A DNA stretch of 64,000 nt from Dyadobacter sp. CY343 (GCF_021390335.1 NZ_JAJUXK010000003.1:186001-250000), one strand, 5' to 3'. Counted from the stretch's first letter, positions 27,642 to 36,325 are shown. The notes: generated by a model from the letters alone, not told the origin. Numbers and translations are program-made.

Positions 27642-28487
27642 TTATTCCTCATTGTGGTGGGCTGCCTCCCAGCCGATCAAAGCTTTTTTGCGCAGACTAC
27701 CCCAGCGATATTCTCCCAAAATACCTTCCTTTCGGATCACGCGGTGGCAGGGAATCAGGTACGCAATAGGGTTGTCACCGACAGCGGTACCTACTGCTCG
27801 AACTGCTCCCGGGTGGCCAATGCTATTCGCAATTTGCTGGTAGGTTGTCACGGCGCCGTTGGGAATATTCAATAATGCCTCCCAGACTTTTAATTGAAAG
27901 TTGGTACCCTGCACAAGCAGCGGCAGTTTTTCCAGTGATTTTTTATCAGCACTGAATATCCTTCGAATGTAAGGCGCTGTAACTTCCTGATCCGCAGTAA
28001 TTTCGGCGTAATGCCATTTTTTAGCCAGGCGGATCAGCTGGTCTTCTTTCGAATCTGCGTCAACAAATGCCATCGCGCATATACCGCGTTCGGTGACAGC
28101 TAGGAAGCAATTTCCAAACGGTGTTTCGTGGTAACCGTAGCGGATCGCCAGCCCCTTTCCCGAGCTCCGGAATTCCTGTGGGGTAACTGCTTCGATGGAA
28201 GTAAAATGGTCGTAAACGCGGCTCTGGCTGGATAAGCCGGCGAGCTCGGCGAGTTCTGTCAGGTTTGCTGATTCCCGGATTTTTTCTTTCAGATAACCGG
28301 CTGTAATATATTGGAGGAATTTTTTGGGACTCACGCCGGCCCATTCCGAGAACACGCGCTGGAAATGAAACTGGCTAATGTTAACCTCCTCTGCCACATC
28401 AAAAAGCGACGGTTGTTCCTTTGCATTGGCGACGATAAATTCAATCGCCTTTGCAATTTTCTCGTAATTGTAAGTTTGCTGGTCCAT
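27642..28487 (-). CDS. Ada-like protein: AraC HTH plus O6-methylguanine-DNA methyltransferase
   Basis: 281 residues. N-terminal AraC-type double HTH (~1-95: LFDVAEEVNISQFHFQRVFS, SQSRVYDHFTSIEAVTPQEF) is followed by a methyltransferase domain with the acceptor motif IPCHRVIRKEG (Cys near 245) and the DNA-binding segment GHPGAVRAVGTA. The zinc AdaA domain of E. coli Ada is missing. It repairs O6-alkylguanine by suicide transfer and may regulate genes. Monocistronic, divergent from the small secreted protein gene at 28561. Confidence 0.92.
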   Translation of the reverse strand: MDQQTYNYEKIAKAIEFIVANAKEQPSLFDVAEEVNISQFHFQRVFSEWAGVSPKKFLQYITAGYLKEKIRESANLTELAELAGLSSQSRVYDHFTSIEAVTPQEFRSSGKGLAIRYGYHETPFGNCFLAVTERGICAMAFVDADSKEDQLIRLAKKWHYAEITADQEVTAPYIRRIFSADKKSLEKLPLLVQGTNFQLKVWEALLNIPNGAVTTYQQIANSIGHPGAVRAVGTAVGDNPIAYLIPCHRVIRKEGILGEYRWGSLRKKALIGWEAAHHNEE

Positions 28488-28560
28488 TGGATGAATGTTT
28501 TGTTATACAAATCTGGTATGTATTTTTATCGTCTTCAACCTGAAACTTGCTCAATAGTCC

Positions 28561-28893
28561 ATGAAACAAAACGATCGCAAAACATCTTCAATTAGAAAAT
28601 TGGCAGCCACATTAGCAGTTGCATTTCTTTGTTCAACCGGCGCATTTGCCCAGAATTTTAAAGCGGATCTGAAAAAGCTAGACGGGCAGATCGAAGCGGA
28701 TTATAAGAACAAGAAACTATCTGAAAATGAATACCGCAAGCTTAAAAACGAACAGGAGATCATTAAACTAGCCATTGAAAAAGCGATGGCCGACGATATG
28801 ATGACACCTGATGAGAAGAATAAGATCCATTCAAAAATAATCAGATCTAAGAAAAGACTCGGTAAGTACAAGACCAACCGGGAAATATATTAA
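28561..28893 (+). CDS. Small secreted helical protein
   Basis: 110 residues: signal peptide with cleavage after AFA, then a Lys/Glu-rich helical domain (DLKKLDGQIEADYKNKKLSE, EQEIIKLAIEKAMADD). No family recognised. Followed by a strong terminator; 73 bp from the divergent Ada-like gene. Confidence 0.65.
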   Translation: MKQNDRKTSSIRKLAATLAVAFLCSTGAFAQNFKADLKKLDGQIEADYKNKKLSENEYRKLKNEQEIIKLAIEKAMADDMMTPDEKNKIHSKIIRSKKRLGKYKTNREIY

Positions 28894-28897
28894 AAAG

Positions 28898-28926
28898 AAG
28901 AGCTCCTTTCGGGAGCTCTTTTCTTA
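28898..28926. terminator. Bidirectional terminator
   Basis: Arms AAGAGCTCC (28898-28906) and GGAGCTCTT (28912-28920) with a 5-nt loop; TTTTCTT on the plus side and TTCTTTTT on the minus side. It serves the secreted protein gene and the 37-residue ORF. Confidence 0.85.
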
Positions 28927-29037
28927 GTATTCCTTCTTACTATCTTTTTTCGCCTTCTTATCCGCGCGTTTCTCCTTCAAAGATTTTTCGGCCTCCTTTT
29001 TGGTGCTGCCTTTGTCAAGATTCTTACCTTTTGCCAT
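28924..29037 (-). CDS. 37-residue lysine-rich microprotein
   Basis: ATG at 29037-29035, stop at 28926-28924. The peptide is MAKGKNLDKGSTKKEAEKSL followed by a Lys/Arg/Asp/Glu-rich tail ending KKDSKKEY; about 15 of 37 residues are Lys or Arg. Its stop lies in the terminator shared with the opposite gene, which supports a real transcript end here. Possible nucleic-acid-binding peptide (inference). Confidence rests on position and composition. Confidence 0.6.
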   Translation of the reverse strand: MAKGKNLDKGSTKKEAEKSLKEKRADKKAKKDSKKEY

Positions 29038-29110
29038 GACTGTCGATTTTGAGTTAGAGTTTTACAAATAACAGAATTAGTATAAAATTTTGTATCAGCA
29101 AAAACGAAAA

Positions 29111-30094
29111 TTATTGCTTTTGCGTGATCCAGTCCATGATCAGGTTGGCCCGCGCGCCTGTCTCGCCGGTGCTCGGACATTTTCCCTCGCCCCGTAAGTC
29201 CTGAACGATCAGGTCGATAAGTGGCTGCTGTACGTGCTTTGGATAAGGGATATTCAGCGTTTGCGTTCCTTTTTCAGTTTCAATCATAATATCAAATTTC
29301 TCAAAAAAAGAAAAGCTGATCCGGCCTTTTGAGCCCACGATCTGCGCGTGATCTGCTCTTTGCTCCTTATTGACCGTATAACACCAGCTTCCTTTTCCCA
29401 AAACGCCCGACTCAAATTCATAGGTTGCGACCACAATATCGTCGGCGCTATAAAGTCCCGCCTGGTTCCGCGCAATACCGGAAGCCGATTTTACCGGCCC
29501 GAGAACATATTCCAGTAAATCAAACTGATGCGATGCGAGGTCGTGAAAGTGACCGCCGCCGGAAACTTCGGGATCTACCCGCCAGCGGGGTTTTGGTTTG
29601 CTGCCCACTTCTTCTTCGTAAGGTTGCCATTGCAGGTAAATGTCGACAAAACGAATATCGCCGATCACTTTGCTATCGATCAGTTCTTTTACTTTGAGGA
29701 AATAATCGAGCGCGCGACGGTAATAGGCTACGAATACGGGGATGCCTGTACGTTTGCTTTCTTCATTGATCCGCTCGCATTCGGCGAAGGTACGGCCCAT
29801 TGGTTTTTCAATATAAACCGGTTTGCCCGCCTGCATTGCTTTGATAGCAAGTTCTTCGTGGGCGTCGGGTGGGGTGGCAATGTAAATCGCATTCACTTCC
29901 GGATCATTGATCAGCTCGTCGGCATCGTCGTACCATTTTGGTACATTGTGCCTGGTTGCGTAATCCTCAGCCAATTCGGCATTCCGGCGCATTACGGCGA
30001 CGAGCTTCGAATTTTTTACTTTATTGAACGCGGGGCCGCTTTTCACTTCGGTCACATTGCCGCAGCCAATGATCCCCCATTTGATTTGATCCAT
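29111..30094 (-). CDS. Gfo/Idh/MocA-family oxidoreductase
   Basis: 327 residues with an N-terminal Rossmann fold (WGIIGCGNVTEVKSGPA, glycine motif) and the catalytic-region motif EKPMGRTFAE (Lys of EKP). The C-terminal alpha/beta domain includes SGGGHFHDLASHQFDLLEY. Such enzymes reduce or oxidise sugar or polyol substrates with NAD(P); substrate unknown. Monocistronic. Confidence 0.92.
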   Translation of the reverse strand: MDQIKWGIIGCGNVTEVKSGPAFNKVKNSKLVAVMRRNAELAEDYATRHNVPKWYDDADELINDPEVNAIYIATPPDAHEELAIKAMQAGKPVYIEKPMGRTFAECERINEESKRTGIPVFVAYYRRALDYFLKVKELIDSKVIGDIRFVDIYLQWQPYEEEVGSKPKPRWRVDPEVSGGGHFHDLASHQFDLLEYVLGPVKSASGIARNQAGLYSADDIVVATYEFESGVLGKGSWCYTVNKEQRADHAQIVGSKGRISFSFFEKFDIMIETEKGTQTLNIPYPKHVQQPLIDLIVQDLRGEGKCPSTGETGARANLIMDWITQKQ

Positions 30095-30169
30095 CAGAAG
30101 AAAAAAAGATTTGAACTAAACTATTGGCTTAATAATTATTTAGGAGGTTAAATCTACTTTAAAACTTAT

Positions 30170-30409
30170 ATGAAAACCGAGCTTGAAATGCATAATCAGC
30201 CCAATAATCCCCTCCATGGAAAAACACTTGAATCAATTTTAAACGAGCTGGTGGAATATTATGGGTGGGAACAACTGGGTTATCATATTAATATCAATAG
30301 CTTTAACCACGAACCAAGCGTCAAGTCGAGCCTGAAATTTTTACGGAAAACACCCTGGGCAAGGAAAAAGGTAGAAGATCTTTATCTTGAAATGCTGGAA
30401 CGCAAATAA
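30170..30409 (+). CDS. VF530/DUF2132-family DNA-binding protein
   Basis: 79 residues. [20 protein letters not shown], followed by a region with [20 protein letters not shown], matches the VF530 family of small double-helix-binding proteins almost end to end. The family usually starts at the equivalent of Met 30188 (MHNQPN), so six residues may be surplus. The CbpA-like gene starts 53 bp downstream in the same direction. Confidence 0.88.
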   Translation: MKTELEMHNQPNNPLHGKTLESILNELVEYYGWEQLGYHININSFNHEPSVKSSLKFLRKTPWARKKVEDLYLEMLERK

Positions 30410-30462
30410 ATGGTTCGGACTTGCAGGCTGTTCATGAATCAACATTATATAGTGTATTGATT

Positions 30463-31344
30463 ATGCCATTTGTAGATTATTATCAAATCCTCGGCGTCGA
30501 CAAAAGTGCCGACGAGAAAGCAATTAAAAACGCTTACCGGAAGCTTGCACGCAAATTCCACCCCGACCTTAATCCCGACGATAAAGAGGCGGAGCAAAAA
30601 TTCAAGGAGCTGAACGAAGCGAATGAAGTGCTGAGTGACCCTGAAAAGCGGAAGAAATATGACCAGTATGGAAAAGACTGGCAGCATAGCGACGAGTTTG
30701 AAAGTGCGCGTCGGGCGAGAGGTAATGCAAACAGCTACCAGGGACAGCAATATTCCGGCGGCGGTGATCAGTTTTCAGATTTTTTTGAATCAATGTTTGG
30801 ATCAGGCAGCGGCTTCGGCGGCGGGCGGCAGGCTCGTTTTCGGGGGCAGGATTATCAGGCCGAAGTAAATCTCAATTTGCAGCAGGCTTACGAAACGCAC
30901 AAGCAGACATTGACTGTAAATGGCAGGAACATTCGTATTACTGTTCCGGCCGGTATTGAAAACGGGCAGACTATTAAAATTCCGGGGCATGGCGGGAAGG
31001 GCAGCAACGGCGGTCCCGACGGAGATCTTTACATTACTTTTCAGATCAGAAACGACGAAAAGATCAGGCGGACCGGAAACGACTTGCACATTAAAGCTGA
31101 ACTGGACCTTTATACTGCGGTGCTCGGAGGCGAATTGATTCTTGATACTCTCAGCGGAAAAGTGAAGCTGCCAGTCAAGCCAGAAACGCAGAACGGAAGT
31201 GTGGTCCGGTTGAAAGGGAAAGGTTTTCCTGTGTATAAAAAGGAAGGTGAGTTTGGAGATCTGTACGTGACATTTGACGTAAAGATTCCCAAGAACCTGA
31301 CCGAGCGTCAAAAAGAATTGTTTCTCGAATTGTCAAAATCCTAA
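30463..31344 (+). CDS. cbpA: CbpA-type DnaJ co-chaperone
   Basis: 293 residues from ATG 30463 ([12 protein letters not shown]). J-domain with the HPD triad ([10 protein letters not shown], residues ~32-41), a Gly/Phe/Ser-rich linker (~90-125) and a C-terminal substrate-binding region ending [17 protein letters not shown]. It lacks the DnaJ cysteine zinc domain, so it is the CbpA subclass. It stimulates DnaK ATPase. A CbpM gene follows at +12 bp. Confidence 0.94.
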   Translation: MPFVDYYQILGVDKSADEKAIKNAYRKLARKFHPDLNPDDKEAEQKFKELNEANEVLSDPEKRKKYDQYGKDWQHSDEFESARRARGNANSYQGQQYSGGGDQFSDFFESMFGSGSGFGGGRQARFRGQDYQAEVNLNLQQAYETHKQTLTVNGRNIRITVPAGIENGQTIKIPGHGGKGSNGGPDGDLYITFQIRNDEKIRRTGNDLHIKAELDLYTAVLGGELILDTLSGKVKLPVKPETQNGSVVRLKGKGFPVYKKEGEFGDLYVTFDVKIPKNLTERQKELFLELSKS

Positions 31345-31356
31345 ATCCATTTTGTT

Positions 31357-31656
31357 ATGGAAAATGATCAATTGATAGCTATCGATACATTCTGCACTTA
31401 CTATGAGGTGGAATATTCGTTTGTTGAATCACTTCAAAACAGCGATCTGATCGAGTTGGTGGAGGTGAATGAAAGCCGGTTTCTGCAAATTCCGCAGTTA
31501 CGTAAAATCGAGCGACTGATCCGCCTGCACCGCGATCTGGACATTAATATAGCCGGAATTGAAGCCGTAGATAATTTACTTAATCGGGTTGATAATCTAA
31601 GCCGGGAGATATTGACGCTCAAAAACCGGCTGAGGTTTTACGAGCGCGACCTGTGA
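31357..31656 (+). CDS. cbpM: CbpM-like chaperone modulator
   Basis: 99 residues. A MerR-like winged-helix fold with IDTFCTYYEVEYSFVESLQN at the N-terminus, IPQLRKIERLIRLHRDLDIN, and a C-terminal helix (LNRVDNLSREILTLKNRLRF), as in CbpM. It binds the CbpA J-domain and inhibits it. Position directly after cbpA supports the pairing. Confidence 0.9.
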   Translation: MENDQLIAIDTFCTYYEVEYSFVESLQNSDLIELVEVNESRFLQIPQLRKIERLIRLHRDLDINIAGIEAVDNLLNRVDNLSREILTLKNRLRFYERDL

Positions 31657-31737
31657 GTTAATCGGTGGTTTTAACCTACTTTTGATGCTTTATGCATATT
31701 TAAGGCAGCTGATTTCTGCCTTAGTCATACTTTTTAT

Positions 31738-32970
31738 ATGAAATTCGAAGACTATCATATTTCGCCCGAAATCAAGCGAAACCTGGAAACTGCCGGGTTC
31801 AAGCGACCGACGGACATTCAATTTAAAGCGATACCTGCGATCCTGAAAGGGGAGGACGTACTTGCTATTGCGCAGACGGGAACCGGCAAAACGGCCGCTT
31901 TCGCGATTCCGGTGATTGACTTGCTGGCGCGCGACAAGACTTCCAACCGTACCGACGGAATCAAGTGTGTAGTGATGGTCCCGACACGGGAGCTGGCTAT
32001 TCAGATTACGGACGTGTTTACGAAGCTTGCAAAGCACACGAAAGTCAAGGTTTTCAGTGTTTTTGGCGGGGTAGAGCAGGAGCCTCAGATCGCGCAGCTG
32101 GAAAAAGGCATTGATATCATGGTTTCGACACCCGGGCGGATGTTTGACCTGGCGAGCCAGGGACATATTAAGCTGGATAAGGTTGATATACTGATCCTGG
32201 ACGAAGCCGATCACATGCTTGATCTGGGCTTTATTAAAGATATTCAGGATCTGATCAAGCTGCTGCCTAAGAAAAGGCAAACGCTTTTTTTCTCGGCTAC
32301 TATTAATGAAACCATTAAAAAACTGGCGTACTCGCTGGTCCGGAACGCGATCCGTATTCAGATTTCGCCCAACAATCCTGTCGCCCGCAATATCAATCAC
32401 TCGGTAGCTTTTGTGGATATGGATGATAAGCGTTTCTTTCTCGAAAGAACGATCAAGTCAAATCCTGACAGCAAGATCCTTGTTTTTGTACGAACAAAAG
32501 TGCGCGCCGAGCGGGTATTTGCGGCTCTGGACAGAATGGAAATTAAAAGTCTGACCATTCACGGAGATAAGGATCAGGCGGAGAGGGTGAAAGCGTTGAA
32601 TCAGTTCAAGACCGGCGAAACGAAAGTATTGATCGCCACGGACGTGAGTGCGCGCGGGATCGATATCCCTAATGTGGACTACGTGGTGAACTACGATATG
32701 CCCGAGCAGCCCGAAAATTACGTCCACAGGGTAGGGCGGACGGGCCGCGGGACGCAGAAGGGACTTGCAGTTTCATTTTGCAGCCCGGAAGAAAAACCCG
32801 TTTTGGATCAAATACAGGAATATCTTGACAAACCGATCGACGTACTGAAAATCAGCCAGACTGACTATTCCGCGACTTTGGAATATACGACCGATCAAAA
32901 TGACGATCTGAATTCTCTGATGAAAGAAGTAGAAGAGTATCAGAGTTCACGGAAAGGGAAGAAGAAGTAA
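31738..32970 (+). CDS. DEAD-box RNA helicase
   Basis: 410 residues. Motifs in order: Q motif (GFKRPTDIQFKAIP), I AQTGTGKTAAF, Ia PTRELAIQ, II DEADHML, III SAT, V TDVSARGIDI, VI HRVGRTGRG. This RhlE-like core has no long C-terminal extension; the last ~40 residues are acidic then basic (ending SSRKGKKK). ATP-dependent RNA unwinding, possibly cold or ribosome related. Ends 20 bp before a strong terminator. Confidence 0.95.
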   Translation: MKFEDYHISPEIKRNLETAGFKRPTDIQFKAIPAILKGEDVLAIAQTGTGKTAAFAIPVIDLLARDKTSNRTDGIKCVVMVPTRELAIQITDVFTKLAKHTKVKVFSVFGGVEQEPQIAQLEKGIDIMVSTPGRMFDLASQGHIKLDKVDILILDEADHMLDLGFIKDIQDLIKLLPKKRQTLFFSATINETIKKLAYSLVRNAIRIQISPNNPVARNINHSVAFVDMDDKRFFLERTIKSNPDSKILVFVRTKVRAERVFAALDRMEIKSLTIHGDKDQAERVKALNQFKTGETKVLIATDVSARGIDIPNVDYVVNYDMPEQPENYVHRVGRTGRGTQKGLAVSFCSPEEKPVLDQIQEYLDKPIDVLKISQTDYSATLEYTTDQNDDLNSLMKEVEEYQSSRKGKKK

Positions 32971-32983
32971 AAATTGGAATCCA

Positions 32984-33021
32984 CAAAAAAAGAGCCGCTG
33001 CATCATGCAGCGGCTCTTTTT
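32984..33021. terminator. Intrinsic terminator after the helicase gene
   Basis: AAAAGAGCCGCTGCA (32988-33002) and TGCAGCGGCTCTTTT (33006-33020) form a 15-bp stem with a TCA loop. Confidence 0.95.
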
Positions 33022-33083
33022 CATTCTGATAGATATATTTTTCATTCTGATAGATATATTTTTCATTCTGATAGATATATTTT
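33021..33083. repeat. Three perfect 21-bp tandem repeats
   Basis: TCATTCTGATAGATATATTT plus T occurs at 33021-33041, 33042-33062 and 33063-33083. It begins at the terminator T-run and ends at the stop codon of the CHRD gene. Confidence 0.95.
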
Positions 33084-33548
33084 TCAGTCGTTTGATTCCT
33101 CAGGCAGAATCTGTCCGCGGATTTCACCATAAATATTTTCTGCTGTTGGAATATTCACGTAAAGCATTCCGGTGATCAGCATAGTTTGTTGCTCAACGTT
33201 CAGTTTCACATTACCCTGAACCTGATTTCCTGCCGGCATATTAGAAAGCGGGAAAACCATCGGTCCTGCCTCCCACGCTGGATTTGCGCTGTGTATATTC
33301 ACTGAGGTAGGAGTGATATTCTGATAAGTAATATTGTATTTAAGGTCCATTGTAGTTTTGTTGTACTCGAAAACCCCGGTTCCTTGTGCTGAGGAAGTAG
33401 CTTTCGGAACAGTTGGAGCACTATTAATGACTGCCGAGAACCTTACAATGTCATCTTTATGAGGACCTTCCTCTTTGCAGGAAGACACAAATCCCAACAT
33501 CATAACCCCCGCGATCAATAGTAAAAAACGTTTCATTGGCTTTTTCAT
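33084..33548 (-). CDS. CHRD-domain lipoprotein
   Basis: 154 residues with a lipoprotein signal (FVSSC, Cys ~24). After a short linker the CHRD (chordin) domain spans ~35-150, with VRFSAVINSAPTVP, NITYQNITPTSVNIHSANP and the typical end GEIRGQILPEES. Function unknown; CHRD proteins are common secreted proteins in this order. The start may be the inner Met (MKRFLL, 33536). It converges on the helicase. Confidence 0.85.
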   Translation of the reverse strand: MKKPMKRFLLLIAGVMMLGFVSSCKEEGPHKDDIVRFSAVINSAPTVPKATSSAQGTGVFEYNKTTMDLKYNITYQNITPTSVNIHSANPAWEAGPMVFPLSNMPAGNQVQGNVKLNVEQQTMLITGMLYVNIPTAENIYGEIRGQILPEESND

Positions 33549-33623
33549 ACAATTTAATTTAAAAATTTAACCCTTAAATATACATACAAAGTAATACGCT
33601 GCAAAAATGATACCATCAGCCTT

Positions 33624-34358
33624 TCATATATTCCACAAGTCATTCCTTCTGATGTAGACGATCCTGTTGTTCCAGATCACGCGGTTCCAATGGTCCACCG
33701 ACCCTAGAATCGTCAGCTTGTGCCCTTTTCCAACTCGCTCAATCACAGGTGCAGCGGAAGAAGGCTCGTCTCTCAGAAAGGTGTTCTCATTGACCACAAT
33801 GCACGTTTGATAAAGGGAAGGTACATTTAGTATTCCCAATAGTACCAGTAAATAAACAATAATGGAAATTTTGTGAATTTGCAGGATCGGCTCTCTTCTC
33901 CGCGTCTTTGTAACCATTATGACTACAATATAAGTACCCAGTGTCAATAAAAGAAGTGGAAAATAGTCACCATATCTTCTATAAAATATGATGAAGTAGT
34001 TGTAATCGTCGAATTCATACCCTGAGAGATTGTGCTCTTCTGCCAGTTTATCCATTTTTTCAAACAGTCTTCTGGAAGGATTGGCGAGGGCAAGTTTGCT
34101 GAGGTAATAGAGGCAATCGGTGTAATTATTGGTCTTTTCAGCGAGGAAGGCAAGTTTCAGCAGCAGGCTTTGACTATTTTTTTCGTCTCTGTTAAAATTT
34201 TTCCGGTACAGTACGAGCGACTCTGGATACCTGCCCATAGCGAACAGAGAATCAGCCGTTTTTAACTCTTTTGCATCCGCTGCAAAGGCCGGCTCAAAGA
34301 TAAAAACCGCACAAAACACGATCCCGAAAGCCAGGTATTTCTTGATTAGGGCTTGCAT
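33624..34358 (-). CDS. Membrane protein with TPR-like N-terminus and SH3-like C-terminus (BatE-like)
   Basis: 244 residues from ATG 34358 (MQALIKKYL). Signal peptide, then a TPR-like region (ADSLFAMGRYPESLVLYRKN and YTDCLYYLSKLALANPSRRL, ~30-100), two membrane segments (~130-150 and ~165-180) and a C-terminal SH3-like domain (NTFLRDEPSSAAPVIERVGK, with VDHWNRV). This is the order of BatE-like proteins, but no Bat operon surrounds it. Confidence 0.7.
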   Translation of the reverse strand: MQALIKKYLAFGIVFCAVFIFEPAFAADAKELKTADSLFAMGRYPESLVLYRKNFNRDEKNSQSLLLKLAFLAEKTNNYTDCLYYLSKLALANPSRRLFEKMDKLAEEHNLSGYEFDDYNYFIIFYRRYGDYFPLLLLTLGTYIVVIMVTKTRRREPILQIHKISIIVYLLVLLGILNVPSLYQTCIVVNENTFLRDEPSSAAPVIERVGKGHKLTILGSVDHWNRVIWNNRIVYIRRNDLWNI

Positions 34359-34444
34359 TATACGTTTTAGAATTCTACTTTTGCATCGCAATTACGGAAA
34401 AGGCTACGGCTAATACAAGGTTGCAAAGAATAAGAAAAATACAA

Positions 34445-34530
34445 GATTCCGTAGCTCAGCTGGTAGAGCAATCGCGTCGGCGAACCGACACCGCACGGCG
34501 TCCGCTTTTAATGTATGGGGCCTGGGTTCG
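34445..34530 (+). pseudogene. Broken tRNA-Lys copy with a 32-nt GC-rich insertion
   Basis: 34445-34472 matches the first 28 nt of the intact tRNA-Lys at 34556. A 32-nt GC-rich block (34473-34504) then replaces ACA, destroying the 5' anticodon stem. The block carries GTCGG-cgaa-CCGAC (34476-34489). Homology resumes with CTTTTAATGTAT and stops after GGGTTCG at 34530, so the acceptor 3' half is missing. Confidence 0.85.
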
Positions 34531-34555
34531 CAAGGTAATAGCAGCAAAAAAATAA

Positions 34556-34628
34556 GATTCCGTAGCTCAGCTGGTAGAGCAATACACTTTTAATGTATGG
34601 GTCCTGGGTTCGAATCCCAGCGGGATCA
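34556..34628 (+). tRNA. tRNA-Lys (anticodon TTT)
   Basis: A complete 73-nt cloverleaf: GATTCCG pairs with CGGGATC, D-arm AGCTCAGCTGGTAGAGCA, anticodon stem ATACA/TGTAT with loop CTTTTAA, T-arm CCTGGGTTCGAATCCCAGC. Discriminator A. It lies between two defective copies and has its own terminator. Confidence 0.96.
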
Positions 34629-34632
34629 CTTG

Positions 34633-34657
34633 AAGCGCCTCAAAAGGGCGCTTTTCT
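34633..34657 (+). terminator. Terminator after tRNA-Lys
   Basis: AAGCGCC (34633-34639) and GGCGCTT (34647-34653) with TTTTCTT; 4 nt beyond the tRNA. Confidence 0.8.
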
Positions 34658-34668
34658 TGCTTGCAGCG

Positions 34669-34728
34669 TACACTTTTAATGTATGGGTCCTGGCCGGGCC
34701 GCCGGGCGTTTCGAATCCCAGCGGGATC
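34669..34728 (+). pseudogene. tRNA-Lys 3' fragment with a GC-rich insertion in the T-arm
   Basis: TACACTTTTAATGTATGGGT and the following CCTGG match the intact tRNA-Lys from its anticodon stem on. After CCTGG about 15 nt are inserted (CCGGGCCGCCGGGC plus one T); TTCGAATCCCAGCGGGATCA then completes the gene. The downstream CACTT-AAG is also shared with the intact copy. No 5' half exists. Confidence 0.85.
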
Positions 34729-34753
34729 ACTTCAAGAAATAACAAAAAGCATC

Positions 34754-34788
34754 AAAAGCCTGCAAATCAAACGATTGCAGGCTTTTTT
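34754..34788 (+). terminator. Terminator after the tRNA-Lys fragment
   Basis: AAAAGCCTGCAA (34754-34765) and TTGCAGGCTTTT (34775-34786), followed by T-run. Confidence 0.85.
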
Positions 34789-34977
34789 GTTTTCCGGATT
34801 ATGCCAAAATATTCAATTTTCTACAAACTTTTGGTGCGTAATCCGGTGAGTTCAAGAATCTGCAAATTTTACTCACCAAAATCGCTACAACCCATTGTGT
34901 AACAACCTATTTACGCCGTAAACATCTTGTGCTGTAACGGCTTGCAAGACTACTTTTGTTCAACTTTTTAACCTGAA

Positions 34978-35321
34978 ATGGGTATGAAAACAAAACTGAG
35001 TCTGCTTTTCTATTTGAAGAAGCCGAAGAATTATCAAAAAGGGTCAGTACCGATTTATCTGCTTAACAGGGCTGAGCTGGACTTAATGGGCAGTAAAGAA
35101 TTTGCTAGTGATCGTCTCGCACAAGTTCGCGATACCTGTCTCTTTTGTTGTTTCACCGGCCTGGCATACTCGGACATTTAGAAACTACAACAAAGCCATA
35201 TAGCACGGGGAATTGACGGCGAGCAGTGGATTTCAGCCAGCGGATGAAAACGAATGTCAAGTCTCACATTCCGCTGCTGCCAGAAGCAATCGGCCAGATG
35301 TCAGATTGTGTTACAATCTAA
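34978..35321 (+). pseudogene. Decayed tyrosine-type integrase
   Basis: The first ~30 codons (MKTKLSLLFYLKKPKNYQKG) match the N-terminal arm-binding domain of Bacteroidota tyrosine integrases. The reading frame then jumps directly into the catalytic domain (EFASDRLAQVRDTCLFCCFT, GLAYSDI), so ~200 codons are missing. A stop follows at 35179, after which QQSHIARGIDGEQW continues in the same frame. A frameshift then leads to MKTNVKSHIPLLPEA, the segment ahead of the HxxR box. The catalytic Tyr region is gone. It lies 250 bp after tRNA-Lys copies, the kind of site such integrases use. Confidence 0.88.
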
Positions 35322-36325
35322 TCTGGCCCGGCAAACGCCCCGAAGTCGCTGGCGGGAGAATTATATAAATATTACGATGTTACACTACTAGTTCATAGTA
35401 GTATGATACCCATCATGCCGATCTTAGTACTGATTGGTTCGAGGGCTAATGACTCAACAATTACGACAACAGATAGAGGTATTATTTATATATTAATATG
35501 TTATGAATTGCAGTATTCCGAAAAGCTACCTGATTAAAGAGTTTCTGAGCTTGCATTTATATGTTTAAAAAACTGGAAGAGAAATATAGACTGGCAATAA
35601 TAATCGCGTGTACCGTATCTTTTGCAATATGCGAGGTATATATCATGCTTAATAAAATATATACAATCGAGTATGGGAAGATTTTGTTTTTGTATTGGCT
35701 ATTAGTTTGTTAGGCTTCGGTTGTAAGAGGCGCACACACATTTTGGCGTTGTAGGGGACTAGGATAAAAAAGCAATTATTGGCAAAGATGGCTGTTGTCA
35801 AAGTGAGTAGTAAGTATTCATTTACCAGATAAATTCGGGGTTTTGGAAATCTCAAAAGGAGGGAAAGCGATACCTGAGCCGGATTGTTGTTAGGTTATTA
35901 TCGGAATAGCGAACGAGCACAGCTTTCTTTTTAAGGAATAGGCAATGTAGATAATAATCTTAGTATAAATCCAAATGATAACTAGTCGAAGATTCTTGAT
36001 TTAGGATCAACAAATGACAATTCCCGGATTTTTATATTTTTTTATAAATGTTAATAAGTGTTTAAAGAACGGCGCAAATCGGTAGTCTAGCTTTGCATTA
36101 TCAATATTAGGAATTGTAGAAGCAGAAATAACGGGACTGATCAAGTACAACGCTCCAACTCGTGAGAAAACTTAATTAATTAATTAATACCTCGGCGTAT
36201 ATATCATAGAGTTAGGTAAATCTTTTGAAACCGCATTGAAAAATGCCAACCGTGATTAGCCCACCACACACTTAGCCATTCAGATTCTCAATATTACAAT
36301 CTCGACTTTTAAACTTAAATTAAAT
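35322..36325. other. About 1 kb of AT-rich, nearly gene-free DNA
   Basis: No convincing long gene. One 50-codon ORF (35561-35713) is possible, and a TTAA-rich run lies at 36174-36188. TAGCTTTG (36088-36095) fits the Bacteroidota -7 box and may start the transcript of the gene at 36326. The rest looks like remnant of the decayed element. Confidence 0.6.
35561..35713 (+). CDS. Possible 50-residue membrane peptide
   Basis: ATG at 35561, TAG at 35711-35713. MFKKLEEKYRLAIIIACTVS is followed by a hydrophobic-rich segment ending FLYWLLVC. It has a charged N-terminus and two short hydrophobic stretches. Only ORF of interest in this gap; could be chance in AT-rich DNA. Confidence 0.25.
   Translation: MFKKLEEKYRLAIIIACTVSFAICEVYIMLNKIYTIEYGKILFLYWLLVC

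Noticed and set aside
31690-32400. 236-residue minus-strand ORF opposite the helicase gene
   Set aside because: Antisense shadow of the helicase motifs.
33021-33083. CRISPR-like repeat
   Set aside because: Copies are contiguous without spacers and only 21 bp; a simple tandem repeat.
34473-34504. Self-splicing intron in tRNA-Lys
   Set aside because: At 32 nt it is far too short for a group I intron, sits in the stem and replaces bases, and the copy also lacks its 3' half.
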